In this document: in pieces, positions 10,688 through 23,857 of the stretch
Layout: every line of letters starts with the position of its first letter
How positions within the stretch are numbered: the stretch's first letter is position 1
Made by a program: the position numbers and the translations under genes
Notes under the pieces: model-generated
Told to the model about the DNA's origin: nothing
The model's input: only the letters and a program-made list of their open reading frames with translations
Databases searched by the model: none
NCBI GenBank assembly: GCA_022410635.1
Contig: JAJVDF010000362.1
Location: forward strand, 957,742 to 1,021,741
Source of the DNA: Tretioscincus oriximinensis
Lineage: Eukaryota > Chordata > Lepidosauria > Squamata > Gymnophthalmidae
Direction of reading: 5' to 3'
DNA length: 64,000 nt

Positions 10688-12228
10688 CTATGGACACAAC
10701 AGAATTTCTATATTACATGACGAATGAACGTATGTTAACCCATATGTATGTCCTTTCAAAAAAGCTATGAACGTTCTCTAAACAATGTTCATATCTAGCA
10801 TTGTATAATTGCAAATATGGAATATGAAAAATACATCTCCATCATCTTTTTTCAAACAGAGTATACATCATTTAAGTAAAAAAAGAATAGAAATCAATCA
10901 CAAATTAGGTAATGTAGAAATTATGAATTTCTAAAAGAACTAGTAATAAATCCTATTCCCTGCATTCTCTATCATAGTTGTCATGTCAAATTAATATCTG
11001 TACTCTGTTAAGACCAGAAATACAGAGCCTTCAGTGCTAGTTTAAATGACACTTAATTAAAATGAGAGCAAAAAGAAAGTATTATGCTATTATGTTAAAG
11101 TATTATGCAACTAGAATTACATTTAATTTGCAAATGGAACTGTCAACTCTGAATGTAAAACTCTAGCAAGAATGTGTGTGTTCTATTGGTCATCCACATC
11201 CACATAAATTAATGCAGTTTTCAGAGAAAGCATTTGTTACTGACATTGCTCTCATATGGCAGCTTGTATATACAAATTATGCAAGAACAGACATCTATGA
11301 ATTGTGCAGCTATACATATGTTCTGATCATGGCTCGCTTTACATAACATAAAAATCATCTTAAAAGAATTCAAATTCTATTTTTAAACTCACTTTTTCTT
11401 CATTCCAATTTCAATAAAAGCATAAAATGCATTATTATTTTTGAAATGTCGATAAACACCTATTTCAAAATGCAATTAGAAGAATTATTTCAAAACTTGA
11501 ATGTGACCCCAAGCATATTTTGTAAGAGTTCGATAGTAGTAAATGTTTGTTTTGATCGTTGAAGGGATTTAGTGTTATAGCTCCAATTAAAAGATCAATA
11601 TAACAAGACCACATCACTAATCAACCCTAAACTATTACTTTGTGACCATGGTATGTAAGACCGAGACCCATCATATTTTGGTCTGAACACAACTTTGTAA
11701 CACAAATTATAAAACCAAGTATCAGTCTCTTTCTTCCCACTGTCCCAAGTAAACATACTCTTCCTTGAACATAGGACTTTGCTCACGAAGAGTCACAAAT
11801 GTTGCAATATTAAGTACAAAGTAGAAAGTAAGCAAGGTTAACTGAACTGGATAACAAATGATTGAATGAAATAATTAAAGATATTCAAAGAATGAAAAGA
11901 TAACATAACGGACTCTCGGAGATGGGATAGAATGAGAACATTTAGGATATGAGGCACAGCCAGGATGAAAGTGTGAAAATTAAGATTATAGTTTCTGTTT
12001 TATCACACTAGCAGTCACTGTAGTTACATCTAATGTATCCCTTTCTTCCTTTCCTATTACAGCATCTAGGCCATTTCACCGTTTAAAGATATCTGCAGCC
12101 TTCTCCAGTGTTAGCAGCATTAAGCAAGTAAAAATAAAATTTTTAAAACTTTTTCACTACATCTGGACATAACATATGTGAACTCTCTATAGTTTAGAAA
12201 ATATGTGGCAGGATTAAACTCAGCTTAC
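10688..12228 (-). other. CBLB: CBLB intron 11
   Basis: 1.5 kb AT-rich intron in which I see no repeat, RNA or coding feature that I can support. Confidence 0.75.
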
Positions 12229-12414
12229 CTTTGGAGAATTAGTAGGACTAGCACANGGGGATCGAGCAACTCCTTTCTGAATTAGATCTAGTCGAGGAGG
12301 AACTGGAGGGAGAATGAGATGAGATCCTTGCAGGGGATCAGGAAGTGGCTTCCTTCTTTGAGCAAGAGGAGAAGATCCTGGAGATGTCACAGGTGAATTC
12401 TGCCTTTCGTTACA
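12229..12414 (-). CDS. CBLB: CBLB coding exon 11: Ser/Pro-rich segment
   Basis: Sixty-two codons, phase 0, from [12 protein letters not shown] to PTNSPK. Contains [13 protein letters not shown] and [14 protein letters not shown], conserved Ser/Pro and polyproline motifs of the Cbl-b tail that can bind SH3 domains. An N at 12256 leaves one residue undetermined (RSxC; Pro in the mammalian form). Acceptor ATTTCAG/TGTAAC, donor CCAAAG/GTAAGC. The tail is less conserved than the exons before it (for example GSHLILPP against IPHLSLPP from memory). Confidence 0.96.
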
Positions 12415-13256
12415 CTGAAATAAAAGGCAAGAAAAAAAAGAAAAAAGCATCTTATTTAATAAGATTTTTAAAAAAACATTCTGATGAATTAATATGTATA
12501 AACAATTACACTAGTTGCCATTTTTATTCCTCCATTCAAAATTTATCACATGTACTACAACAATAAAGTTTTTTTTAAAAAAGTACAACTTCAATAGCAG
12601 AAAAAACCTATCTTCATAATAGTTTATTGTAAATAAATAAATAGCAAGATTAATTATACAGTATAATTACAGAAAAAAGAACCAATTCCAATGTTTGGTA
12701 AAATATAATTTGTATGTCTTCCTTGTTTTCCCATATAAACTTCAAAATTAAAATGAAAATAGAAAGTTTAAGGATTAAAATTCTAATATGGATCGAAATA
12801 TGGATCATATCAAGAGATCAAGAGTGTCCAAATAAAAGAATAAAAAGTTGTAAAATGTATACTAAATAATACATATTATTGTATTGATTTGCACAAGTAA
12901 TGTTGTTAAATATGTAACAAAATCAAAACTGTGTTTGAAATGTGATGCCCTATTTATTTTTGGTCTACATACTAAAGATTCAGAGTGAGTTACTGCAATT
13001 TAAAAAGTTAAACAAGAGTCAAAAACAAAACTATTTTAAAAAGATCTTCAATTTACTCATTTGCATCCATCCTATTAATGCCTCTGTAAGTATTCTGATA
13101 GTATCATCTTGCCGCAGACTACTTTTGTGGTTTCACATAGATCCTGGAAGATCATTTTTCTTACCACTTATAGAGACCGTTTTATACTGTTTTTAATTTG
13201 TCAATTTTGTATTGTTGTTTTAATGAGACCTTTGCCTATAGGGCAAGGTATAACTA

Positions 13257-13285
13257 GAAATAAATAAATAAATAAATAAATAAAT
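13257..13285. repeat. (TAAA)n microsatellite
   Basis: About seven perfect TAAA units after the sequence AGGGCAAGGTATAAC, which looks like the 3' tail of a LINE or SINE in plus orientation. Confidence 0.8.
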
Positions 13286-13384
13286 GACTTTAAATAGAGG
13301 GCTCAAAGCATCTTAGAAATTAACAAGAAAAAGGTAAACAGAATAAACTTTCTTAGACAAGCTTATGAAAGCTCATGTTGCTTT

Positions 13385-13685
13385 ACCTTTATCTTGGCCT
13401 TCTCGGTGGTTGTCCCCAGTCTTTGGAATAGTCTCCCCCTTAAGGCCTCTATCATCATCATTGTATTGTTTTAGAAGATCTTTGAAGACGTACCTCTTTC
13501 ACCTGGCCTTTTTGGCTGAAGATATCTAATTTGTCCCCACTTTTAAATTCTGCTTTTATACTGTTTTTAACTTGTAAATTTTGTAGTGAAGTTTTTATAC
13601 TGTTTTAATTTATTAATTTTTTATTGAGGTTTTATTGTGGGCTGCCCTGAGACCTTCGGGAGTAGGATGAGGTATAAATAAATAA
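13385..13685 (+). mobile_element. L2/CR1-type LINE 3' end
   Basis: Plus strand has GTTGTCCCCAGTCTTTGGAA (VVPSLWNSLP-like), then a FxDxLKTYLF-like word, then a tail GGGCTGCCCTGAGACC with GAGGTATAAATAAATAAT. This is the usual 3' end of a saurian LINE of the L2/CR1 group. Frames are broken. Confidence 0.65.
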
Positions 13686-13689
13686 TAAC

Positions 13690-13955
13690 CGGGTTCTTAT
13701 ACCTCACTTTTCTTACCTTTCAAAGGGACTCAAAGCGGCTTACAAGGGTATTTTTGCCCAAAGCCTGACATTCTATGGCTGTGGTGGTTCCCATGTATCT
13801 ACTTGCAGTCAATTGCAATTTCTTGCAATTCATGCTTTCAAATAGCTGGGTTGGCTAGAGCTACAGGCTAGTGGAAGGTACTCACCCCTTCTCACGTCTG
13901 ACAAAGGGCTTTGAAACCCAATCTCCCAGATGAGAGATTAATTTCTTAGTGACTG
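13690..13955 (-). mobile_element. SINE family B copy
   Basis: Same family as 4596-4842 and 19245-19445, sharing CAAATAGCTGGGTTGGCTAG, GCAATTTCTTGCAATT and CAAAGCGGCTTACAAG-type words. Directly adjoins the LINE tail at 13685. Confidence 0.75.
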
Positions 13956-16900
13956 CTAGATATTCTGGACCCAGAGTAACAGATATTACTCTGAAATGCT
14001 TTAAAATAATATTCAATCCAGATTTTTTTTTGTTTAATCCATTTATTTGGGACTGAAGATGTTTAAAAAATTTTTTGGTACTGAAGATGTTTTAAAAGTT
14101 CCTTAATGAACTTTTAGAATTCAGAGCCATAAACGTTAAAAAGCATGTGAGGTTAAGTTTTGGCTTCTGAGGAACCCAATAAATTTGTTTCAACAATGTT
14201 GCACTAAAATGTTCCATGACCTGGCTTTAAGAATAAATATGAATAAATCTATAACAACACAGAGCTTCTGACTCCCAGGTCGTTTACAGTGATGCTTAAA
14301 AGTTGGTGAATTGTTCAGAATTTTCCATATTTCTGCATAAATAACCTAAAACTACATCAGATGTTCACACAAAATCAAAGAAATGACTAAAATAAACATT
14401 GAACTTGATAATTTAGTCTTTGTGGAATATCAATGATGGTTTCTATTCCATCTGTCTGTGGACTGATGGATTCTAGACTCTTTAGATATAGTTTTGTAAC
14501 TTTTTCAAGCCTTATGAGCATTAATAAGTTTTCTGAGGTCNTCAAAAATCTCTTTTGTTCATCTCATAATAAATTTCTGTAAAATACATTATAAAGATCA
14601 AAGTTAAATCAAAATGGTTGTTCCCTCAAATCTGATTCCATGAATTTCACTTTCTAGTTATCTGCTAACCCTAGTGGTTCATATAATTGTACCACAGTTC
14701 AGAAATGTGGCATTATATTATTTCCCACAATAATTCTAAGATAATTTTCTCTCATTTTTTTCTTCATCTTTTATTTCAGCATTTTTATATCAAAGTGTTG
14801 GGATAACCTTTTGACAGAGATCCCCAAATTCTGTTTGTTGGATCAAAAAGAGTGACGTTATAAACTGAATTTGTTTTTCTTAGTATAACTTTTCTGCTCC
14901 TAACATCATACCTTCAATTGCATGTCATTAGAGGAAAACAGTATTAACTTTCTTCCTTCCTTCCCTGTTTACCATATAATTTCCACTTCCACTTCATGCA
15001 CAGCAAAAAGGACAAATCAAATTGTTGTTCACTCAGAGCTTTCAAATAGTTTTGTACATTTCTTAATAAAAATACCATAGCTTTAAAATATGAGTTTTTT
15101 AAAATTACAGGGGCAACGTTGAGAGGGAATATTTACAAAATAATATTTACAAACTTCTCTTATCCATTAGGGACCTTCCAGCAAACACTGCCTATGAAAA
15201 AGCTATCTGAACTAGCTTTTATAGCATGCTCATTTAGTTATTTGAAGTTAAAGGTAATAAAAATCTTGTTTACATAATTTGTTTTCTGTAAATTAAAAAC
15301 AAATGGCACCCATGAGAATCTTCTATGAGGCAAAAATGGTCATTAAAAACATTTTCTAAATAGAAAAGTACTAATTTAAAACCTATGCCCTATAAATAAG
15401 TTCAATGCAAGAAAAACATAGGAAATGTATTAAATGACAACTTTACGAATAACTTCTGCTCTGTGCTTGAACACACATGCAAACACAGAGCTTAATAAAC
15501 TGTGTCTATAGTCTTAAACCTTTTAAGGCTTTAGAACACCAAAATAAATAACATAGACCAAGGGCAAAAAAGGAACAGTGAAATAATTATCAGCCTCAAC
15601 TTTCTGAACCATAGTCTATGTTTGTAGCTAGACTTCACCAGCTTACAAATGTTCTTGCTTTGAGAGCACTTAGCACGTCACTTCTTGTTAGGAAAATGTT
15701 AGTTAAAGTGATTAGCATTCCCCCTACAGCATTTCTGCATAAACGACAGCTACCTCTTCTTTGTAATTTAGCTTTCAAAATTATAAGCTTTGCTCAAGCA
15801 TTCATGCATTCTTTGCACAAAATGATCCCCACCTGTTTGAACATCCAAGAATAGCTACTGATCTGTTCAAGGCAATTATTGCTTGGTTCTAATGAATAGT
15901 GAAATTCAAAAGTTTATTATAGAATAGATGGAATTCAGCAAGAAAAGAAATACAAGACATTTACTTCAAGTAAGATAAATTACGCAGGAATTTCAGACAT
16001 CAGGAGTACAATGCGAGATGATAAATGTTAAAGAGATGGGAAGAGTACTGTGAAGAAATGAATAACAATGAATCAGATTACACAGGTAACTTGAAGAGGT
16101 AGAGATATGAAATATCACCACTTCCAAGAATTATGATCGCTACTTGTTGCAAAATTACAAGCTATCTGTGGGCTTCAACTTCCAAATCACCCAACTCCGA
16201 TGATATGCCAAATGATTATTTGCAGACAATATGAAGCCTATAGAAAAGCTATTAAACATGTGGACAATTGCAAGAAAAAAATAGAGGCAACTGGATTAGG
16301 GACATTCTGTGCTTGCTCCAATTTCTGAAAGAAGAATGTTTCTGGACAAACAATGAATGCACAAACATTTCTGATGAAAACTATTTTAAAGAACGAAATG
16401 TTAATGACTGAAATTAATGGCATTTTCCTATGCGCAGGGCTTGTTACCTNAGGAGCTGTCTGAAGTTCTCACATGCTAACAGTTCAGAAACTAGGAAAAC
16501 TAGACCCTTACTGAGAAACAAGGCAAAGCTCTCCAGGCACTGACATGTTTGAGGCTGATCCTCAACATGAATCAGCAGCCTGCTAATGCTCATGCTAGTG
16601 ACAGTGAATGGGGCAAAAAAAGCACAAATTTCTACTCTCTCCCCACCCCCTGGGTTTGGAGGTAATAAATGTGCTACTTCTTGTGAGCGTTCCTAAAACA
16701 TTATGGGCTTCTATCTTGTGCTTATACTGATACATAAATTGTCTTCAGACTTAGCGTCTGGTGTTTTTTTTTCTCTTTTAGGTTTTTGAATCTGCCTTTT
16801 TAAATCTGTAAGTTTCTCTCCAGCAGTAGCTGCTAGATGCCATTTTTCTAAGTCCAAGGGCTCCCTAGGAGGTAATAGGAATGAATATTCCCATTCTAAC

Positions 16901-17044
16901 ATGCCCTAATAAAGTTGTATGGAATGGTTATTATTTACATATAAACCCAAAAGAGAGAAAATCAGGATTGAGCATCACCTCTTCTCATTAGCGTAAAATG
17001 TGTTGCCTACAGACACAATGATTCCCTCGTCCCCAATTGAAAAT

Positions 17045-17945
17045 ACATATTATCGTGGGGTTTTGATGGCACAGAGTTAGAACACAAGAACCTAAGGGGA
17101 GCTCTGCTGAATCGGGCCAGAGCCCAACTAGTCCAGCATTCTGTCACAGAGGCCCACCAACTGTACATGGGCAATCTGAACAGAATAAGGCACAATCATC
17201 ACCTATTCTCAACTCCCTGCAAATGGTACTGCCTGTTGCAACCATCCTGGAGGCAGTTTCAAAAGATCAACCCTAGTAGCTATTTATACTCATAGTGTCC
17301 ATAAACCTATCTAATCCTGTCTTGAAGCTATCCAGGCTGCCAGCTATCACCACCTCTTCTGGAAGTAAATTCCACAGGCAAATGACCCTCTGGGTGAAAA
17401 AATACTTTCCTTTGTTCTCACTCTTCTGCCCCTTAGTTTCAAGGGATGACCCATGGTCATAGTGTTGTGTGATAAAGATTTTTTTTCTCAATTCACCTTA
17501 TCAATCCTGTGCATGATTTTATACACTTCCATCATATCACCTCTCAAGTGCCATCTTTCGAGGCCGAAAAGGCCCAGACATTGCAGCTAGATTTCATACG
17601 GGAGGTGCTCCAGTCATCTGATCATTCTTGTTGCCCTTTTCTGCATCATCTCTAGTTCCACAGTATTCTTTGTGAGCTGTGGTGGCCAGAATTGTACACA
17701 GTATTCCAAATGGGGCATCACCACAAATTTATAAAGAGGCAAAACAACACTTGGTAACTTGTTTTCGATTCCTTTCCTTATGATCCCCAACACTGAATTT
17801 GCTTTTTTTGCTNCTGCTGCAAACTGGGTTGACACCTTCATTGAGCTGTACACTAACACTCCATCTTTCCTAAACCAAAGGTATTTTACATTATTTTTGT
17901 TTAGGTACATCAAATTAAAATTTAGGAAACTTGATGTTCCATATT
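17045..17945 (-). mobile_element. CR1 LINE, 5'-truncated, broken ORF2
   Basis: Minus-strand frames give CR1 reverse transcriptase C-terminal text: STQFAAxAKKANSVLGIIRK, then [20 protein letters not shown], then QKRATRMIR, and later LWNLLPEEVVIAGSLDSFKT followed by GLDRF. The minus-strand 3' end has GGACTAGTTGGGCTCTGGCC and a GATTCAGCAGAGCTC word typical of CR1 3' UTRs. ORF2 is split by frameshifts, so the copy is dead. Confidence 0.85.
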
Positions 17946-18501
17946 AAGTGGATCACAGTTCACCAGTGCTTGATTCCTTATGTTTATCTGTCAGACTGCA
18001 TCACCTGAAGAAGGTTGTTAATAAGCAAGTTAAGTTTGCAAAGCGAAATACATAAAGCTAATAAAATATTTTTTAAAAAAAATTGGGGGAGGGGGAGAGA
18101 AAAAGCAAGAAAATCAAGTATAGGAAAAAAAATCTTTATAGTTTTTATGACATCTAAATGGTAAAGGTCTTCTTCTAACCATACTTTTATCCCTACTTCT
18201 TTCCTCATTGAGTTTCAAATGACTTTCTGTTGTTACAAATAATGTTTTCCTTGTAAAAAAAAAAGAAAGAATGAGAAACCAATGTTCATTAATATATAGG
18301 TCTATCTTTGTTCCAATTGGCCAAGAGAGATTGGTCACATGTTTATCATGTAAAAAATATCATAATGTGGACAGAATTGTTCAAAACATACAGAATAGAT
18401 TTTGTAATATGTATAGCATAGTATAGTTATCAGTAATGAACTCTTACTACTTTTACACGTATTTTTTAAATATATATATGTATAATTGTAAAAAGAAATA
18501 C

Positions 18502-18705
18502 CTTTCTCACAGAAGCCAATCGATTCATCATTAAAGATTCTTCTCTATCATCATCTTCATCCAAGTCAAGCATGGGTATACCAAAGCTATCCATAATGCT
18601 ACAACACCTTGGATTTTCATCTCTGGGATCAAAAGGGTCCACAATTATAGGTTCAGTTCCTTTGATTTCACAGCGGCAAAAAGGGCATCCTTGACCATCG
18701 GACTC
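18502..18705 (-). CDS. CBLB: CBLB coding exon 10: second RING half and acidic segment
   Basis: Sixty-eight codons, phase 0 at both ends, from [10 protein letters not shown] to LASVRK. The Cys pair in CPFC completes the RING zinc ligands, and [20 protein letters not shown] is the conserved strand and helix after it. Then follows a short acidic run ([13 protein letters not shown]) that opens the proline-rich half. Compared with the mammalian protein as I recall it, [15 protein letters not shown] replaces EGSRCCSIIDPFGMP, the first clear divergence along the protein. Acceptor GTACAG/GAGTCC, donor AGAAAG/GTATTT. Confidence 0.97.
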
Positions 18706-19244
18706 CTGTACGTAGAGCAAAAAACCCCCCTCCTTTTATTATAGAAGAACCTTGAAAAATCAAGAAGTCGATTATTAGAAAATTACTAGACACAAAATTA
18801 AAAACATCAGACTTGAAAGAAAGAACTAAATACCCACACTCTATTATTAAAATGGGTCATGATTGCTTTTTTGGATTCAAGACTTTCCTTTGCTTATTCC
18901 TTCAGCTGGATATGCGAATTAATGGTTGCAACTCAATAAGCAGTAACATTTTACATTTGATAATGAGTGCTAAAATATTCAAGTAGCACTTTATAATATT
19001 CCAAATTCCTGAGTTTTTCATTCTACTTTAAGAACTCCTTAAAAGGCTTCCACAGAGCTGATTTTTGTATACCTAAAGAATTGTGACCCTTTCCCTGAAA
19101 TGTGTGCTTTTGTTAGTATTATTTGATTTGGCAAAAACTACTTTTCAAGGCAGAAAGGTGAAGAGGAGGATCTCTCCGATTTATTTGTTTTTGTTCTATT
19201 TAGTTTTTTATTGCTTTGTTGATACATCCCTTGTCGCATTCGCA

Positions 19245-19445
19245 GGCGTGAATTTCTCAGTTGCTTAGGAAACCATCTCTAATCTGGGAGATCGGGTTTC
19301 GAGGCCCTGTGTCGGACGTGGGGAGGGGTGAGCACCTTCTCCTAGCCTATAGCTCTAGCCAACCCAGCTATTTGAAAGCATAAATTGCAAGGAATTGCAA
19401 CTGACTGCAAGTAAATACTCCCTTTGTAAGGTGAGAAAAGCGGGG
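19245..19445 (+). mobile_element. SINE family B copy with 3' CTC repeat
   Basis: Plus orientation copy of the family at 4596 and 13690. It begins near TCAGTTGCTTAGGAAACC, contains AGCCAACCCAGCTATTTGAA and ATTGCAAGGAATTGCAACTG, and ends GCGGGGTATAAGAACC. Confidence 0.75.
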
Positions 19446-19487
19446 TATAAGAACCCTCTTCTTCTCCTCCTCCTCCTCCTCCTCCTC
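19446..19487. repeat. (CTC/TCC)n microsatellite
   Basis: CTTCTT then repeated CTC units, placed as the 3' tail of the SINE B copy before it. Confidence 0.75.
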
Positions 19488-19942
19488 TATTTTTGCGTGA
19501 GAACCACATAGGTCAAACTACATGGCCGTTTCTGGTAAGTTTATTAGTATATTTGTATATTTATTAGTATATGTGTATATTTATATATGGAGAATATTTT
19601 TTCTACAGTCAGCTGAATTACAACAACATAGAAAATTAATTCTTTTCTCAGTGAGATCCTACTATTGATAGTTGTTTTATCTTCACATTATAATATTTTT
19701 ATATTATAGTAAAGTAAAATATGTAGTATTTCAATTTCTGCCTACCAAAGAATTCTAAAATAGAAAAGAACAGATTACAAATGTGCTTGTTTTATGGTTA
19801 TAATATTCTTGAGATCTTCTAAACCAGCCACATCTCTTACTTGAATTTTGTTGGGTATTCTTCTTGGCTGTCCTTTCAGCCTTTGCCAAAGAATGGGGGT
19901 TGATACTGTAAGTAGTAACACCACTGTAGCACACAATGTAAT

Positions 19943-20203
19943 ATTTTATTTATTTATTTATTTATTTATTTGTACTTGTATCCCGCCCTATACCTGAAGG
20001 TCTCAGGACAGCCAACCATTGGGCGGCGCATATAGCTTTTGTTACTTTCTCCACAACAGACACCCTGTGGAGTAGGTGGGGCTGAAAGAGTTCGAAGAAC
20101 TGTGACTGGCCTAAGGTCACCCAGCTGGCTTTCATGGAGGAGCNGAGAATCGAACCGGGAGACTACCAGGTACAAGTCCAACACTCAACCACTACACTAT
20201 AGG
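19943..20203 (-). mobile_element. SINE family A (tRNA-headed, Sauria-like)
   Basis: Minus strand begins ATAGTGTAGTGGTTGAGTGT, an A-box-like tRNA head, then a GGTTCGATTCTC-type B-box, the core GCCAGCTGGGTGACCTTAGG, and a tail GGGCGGGATACAAGTAC with (AAAT)n. Matches the copy at 33718-33952. The name Sauria SINE is from memory. Confidence 0.8.
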
Positions 20204-21299
20204 ACTTCACTCCCTCCTGGGTCTCATAAAAGCAAGAAACAGGTAGCACACATGATCCAAGGAATGGACTTGACCCATGGATAGCTAAAATAGAGGGTAT
20301 GGCTAGCTTGGAAAGGCTCCTGAGCCTTATAAATCCTCACACCAATTCCATTGACTATATTCAATAAAAATGTGGAATAGCCTATTTTATTTAATAACAC
20401 AGTGGGAAAACACAGTGACTATTGGGAAAAGCTTTGGAATTTTCTCCTTAGGCACTTTAGTGAACTATTAAACCGGCAATTAAACACTAGTCATTGACCA
20501 GCTGCAAAATAACTGCTACTCTATCAAATCATTTATGATACATACTGAGTTCAGTGAAATTATAAATGTGAGTACAACGAAAGACAAAGAGTTTGCATTC
20601 CTTTCCATTAGTGCTCACTTTTTAAAGATTACATTTCAGCTAAACATGCAACCTATGTGGGGTTTTTAGACTGTATTCGCCAATCACATTGTCCCCTGCC
20701 CCCTAGCATAGTGTCTAATCACTTAACATCTGCAGTTCTACATCTCTGCTTGTTTTCACAGCTGTGTACCTAAATCCCTAGAGATTTCAGGTCCCATTGT
20801 CAAAGGACAGGTTTTATTTTTATACCTCTGTCATTTCCATTATCTTTTCAAATATGTATTCAATTTACAATAATCAACAAGGGTAAAAGTTACATTGTAG
20901 TGTCAAAAATGGAACTTAAAATAAATTCATATACATCCCTTTAAAGGATAACTGAGAACAACCAATTCCATTAGAGCCTAACATTTCCTAGCAATTTTTC
21001 ACTGTGGATGATTTGTATGAGTGTTTAAATACAAGTTAATGAAATGTAAGGCAACAATAATGTCCAAGTTATAGGTGACAACTTTCTTTAAAATACTTAT
21101 AAACTACATCCCTATACAGAAGTCACAGACAAGTTCACATAAAAATGGAAAAAACTATTGATTTTAAAATAAAAGCGTAATTTTAATTGCTAACTGGAAG
21201 ACAGGAATTGAGGGAAAAGCAGGAAATTATTCACAAGGGAAAGGTTCGAGAGAGAAAATATTTATAGGCACTTAAGAGATGCAAAGGTAGCTATTTAAG

Positions 21300-22900
21300 A
21301 TAAAACATAAGAGCCCTGCTGAATCTGTCCAGAGCCCATCTAGTCCACAATTCTGTATCATACCAACTGCACCTTAGTAATCTGAACAGAAGGAAGCAAA
21401 ATCTTTCACCTTTTCTCAACTCCATGCCCTGTCTTGAATCTATTCAGGCTGCTAGCTATTATCACCCCTTCTGGACATAAATTCCACAGACCAATGACTC
21501 TCTGGGTGAAAAAATACATTCCTTTGTCTGTTCTCACTCTTCTGCCGATTAGTTTCAAGGAATACCCCCTGGTTCTAGTGTTAGGTGACAGAGCAAATAT
21601 TTTTTCTCCATTCTCCTTTAAACACATCCATCAGATCACCTCTCAAGTGCCATTTTTGGAGGCTGAAGAGGCCCAGACTGACTTCATAAGGGAGGTGCTC
21701 CAGTCCTCTGATCATTCTTGTTCCCCTTTACCGGAACTTTTCCAGTTCCACAATATCCTTTTTGAGATGTGGTGACCAGAATTGGAAACAGTATTCCAAA
21801 TGTGGCCTTACCTTTACCATTTATAAAGAGGCAAAACAACAGTTGCTGACTTATTTTCAATTATTTTCCTTGTGATCCCCAACATTGAATTTACATTTTT
21901 TGCTGCTGCTGCACACTGAGTTGATACCTTCACAGAACTGTCCAGCAACACTCCAAGTTCTGCTCCATCACAAAAAGCTTGGTACCTATCAGTTGGTAGG
22001 AGTAACTGGGGTTCTTTGCCTCAATGTACATGACTTTGCACTTGATTAAGTTGAAATGCATTTGCCACTTTGTTGCACACTCACCCAATTTCAATATATC
22101 ACTCTGGAGCTCCTTGCAATCATTTTCAGTCTTCACTACCCTGAACAGTTTAGTGTCATCTGTGAACTTGGCTACTTCACTATTTACCTCAGCATCCAGA
22201 TCATTTATGAATATATTGAAAAGCAGAAGTTCCTGTATTGAACCCCTGGGGTACTCCACTTTTCATCTCCTTTCATTCAGAGAACTGCCTATTCACAACT
22301 ACCCTCTTTCTTCTGTCTTTTAGTCAGTTTCTGATCCAGGACAGGGTCTGTCCTCTTATACCATGACTGTGGAGCTTTTCTAGGAGCCTTTGATGAGGAA
22401 CTTTATCAAAAGCCTTATGAAAGTCTAGACAGACAATAGCAACTGGATCCCCTTTGTCCACATATTTATTAATATACTGAAAGAATTTGTATGGCACAAT
22501 TTACCTTTGCAGAAGCCATGCTGAGTTTCATCCAGCAATGCATGCTTCTTCATGTGTTTGGTAATGTTATCCTCGATTATAGTTTCCAACACTTTACTTG
22601 GAACTGATGTCAAACTCATTGGTGTATAATTTCCGGGATCCCCCCAGGATCCTTTTTTGAAGAATAGTGTTACATTTGCTACCCTCCAATCACTGACATA
22701 GTGCCTGATCTTAAGGAAAGATTAAATATTTTGGCTAGAAGTTCAGCAACTTCACATCTGAGTTCTTTAAAAATTCTGAGATGAAAGTCATCTGGGCCGT
22801 TTGTTAAGACTAGCAAGCACCTCTTCCCTTATTTCTACCCAGGTTAATCCCTCTGCTTTTCTTCCTGGGAAGACNAAATCTGTTGCACTGTCTTCTTCAG
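21300..22900 (-). mobile_element. CR1 LINE with long broken reverse transcriptase
   Basis: A longer CR1 copy. Minus-strand frames give, in order, SLTSVPSKVLETIIEDNITK with HALLDETQHGF (RT fingers), QELLLFNIFINDLDAEV and the catalytic palm motif as FTDDTKLF (canonical FADDT), then NDCKELQSDILKLGEC and WQMHFNLIKCKVM, ending near LWNLCPEGVIIASSLNRFKT. The catalytic Asp pair is present, but stops and frameshifts separate the pieces. The 3' end is at the low coordinate. Confidence 0.85.
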
Positions 22901-23004
22901 TGAAAATAAAAAGCAAAAAATTCATTTAGCTTGTCTGCAGTATCCTCCTCCTCATCTTCATCATCATAAATTTTATTACAAAAAAAACCCTTGCATAAAA
23001 TTAA

Positions 23005-23280
23005 ATAAAAAAAATAGAACATAAGAAGAGCCATAATGGATCGGACCAGACCCCATCTATTCCAGCATTCTGTGTCACACAGAGGGCCACCAGATGCACC
23101 TGGGCAGTCCAAACAGAGGAAAGCAAAATATGCACCTGTTCGTGACTCCCTGCAAATGGCATTTCAGGAGCACTACTTGTTGCTCCAGTCTATGTGTGGA
23201 TAGTAAAAGTCCCCCATTATGACTATCCTCTTTTTGGAAGCTTCAATAAGCTCATGTTCCAAAAGAGTATCACCTTCAGG
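23005..23280 (-). mobile_element. Second CR1 3' end fragment
   Basis: Minus-strand 3' terminus with TTATGTTCT next to CCATTATGGCTCTTC, then GGAATAGATGGGGTCTGGTC and a CTGGTGGCCCTCTGTGTGAC word, matching the 3' UTR of the other CR1 copies. It lies upstream of the copy at 21300-22900 in the same orientation, as an independent insertion. Confidence 0.7.
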
Positions 23281-23857
23281 TGTTTGAGATAGTTATTGCA
23301 GACAGCATTTCAAAGAATAAGAACAACCACAGAGAAGGCCTGACAGTAAGTAACTGTAAGATGAAACAGGTTAATTCATGGCAATTACAAGCAAAAAATC
23401 CTAGAATAATTTTAGTTATCTCATAGAAGGAAAATTCCAGAGGCCAATCTATGAATATAAATCACATTGTCAATAGCTAATCACTTCAGACAATTTTAGC
23501 AAAACTGTGTATTTGTAATAGGTAATGTAACCAAGCTAAGTAATCATATATTTTATTTAAGATCTAAGAATTAAGATCTTATATGCAAATGACAGAACAC
23601 TGAATCTGTAGCAGTGCACTGTTTAACAGCAGGTAATATGTACATATGTAAACTCCAATAGTTTGGCTATGCAACTCAATGTAAAAGACCCTGAATGCTA
23701 GAAAAATTTGAAGATAAGAGAAGGGGACTAAGAAGAATGAGATGGCTGTATAGTGCTATGGAGGCAAACAACATAGGTTTTGCCAGACTTCTGGGGGCAA
23801 TGGAGTACAGAGGGGTCTAGTGTGATATGGTCCATTTCTAAACTTCAACACAATGTA

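Larger units (their letters stand above)
12415..18501 (-). other. CBLB: CBLB intron 10
   Basis: 6.1 kb intron. It contains a (TAAA)n run, an L2-type LINE tail, a SINE B copy and a CR1 copy (17045-17945). Positions 14000-17000 hold nothing I recognise. Confidence 0.85.

Noticed and set aside
10477..10770. Plus-strand open frame of 97 codons with Val/Glu-rich part.
   Set aside because: Antisense of the polyproline exon 12.
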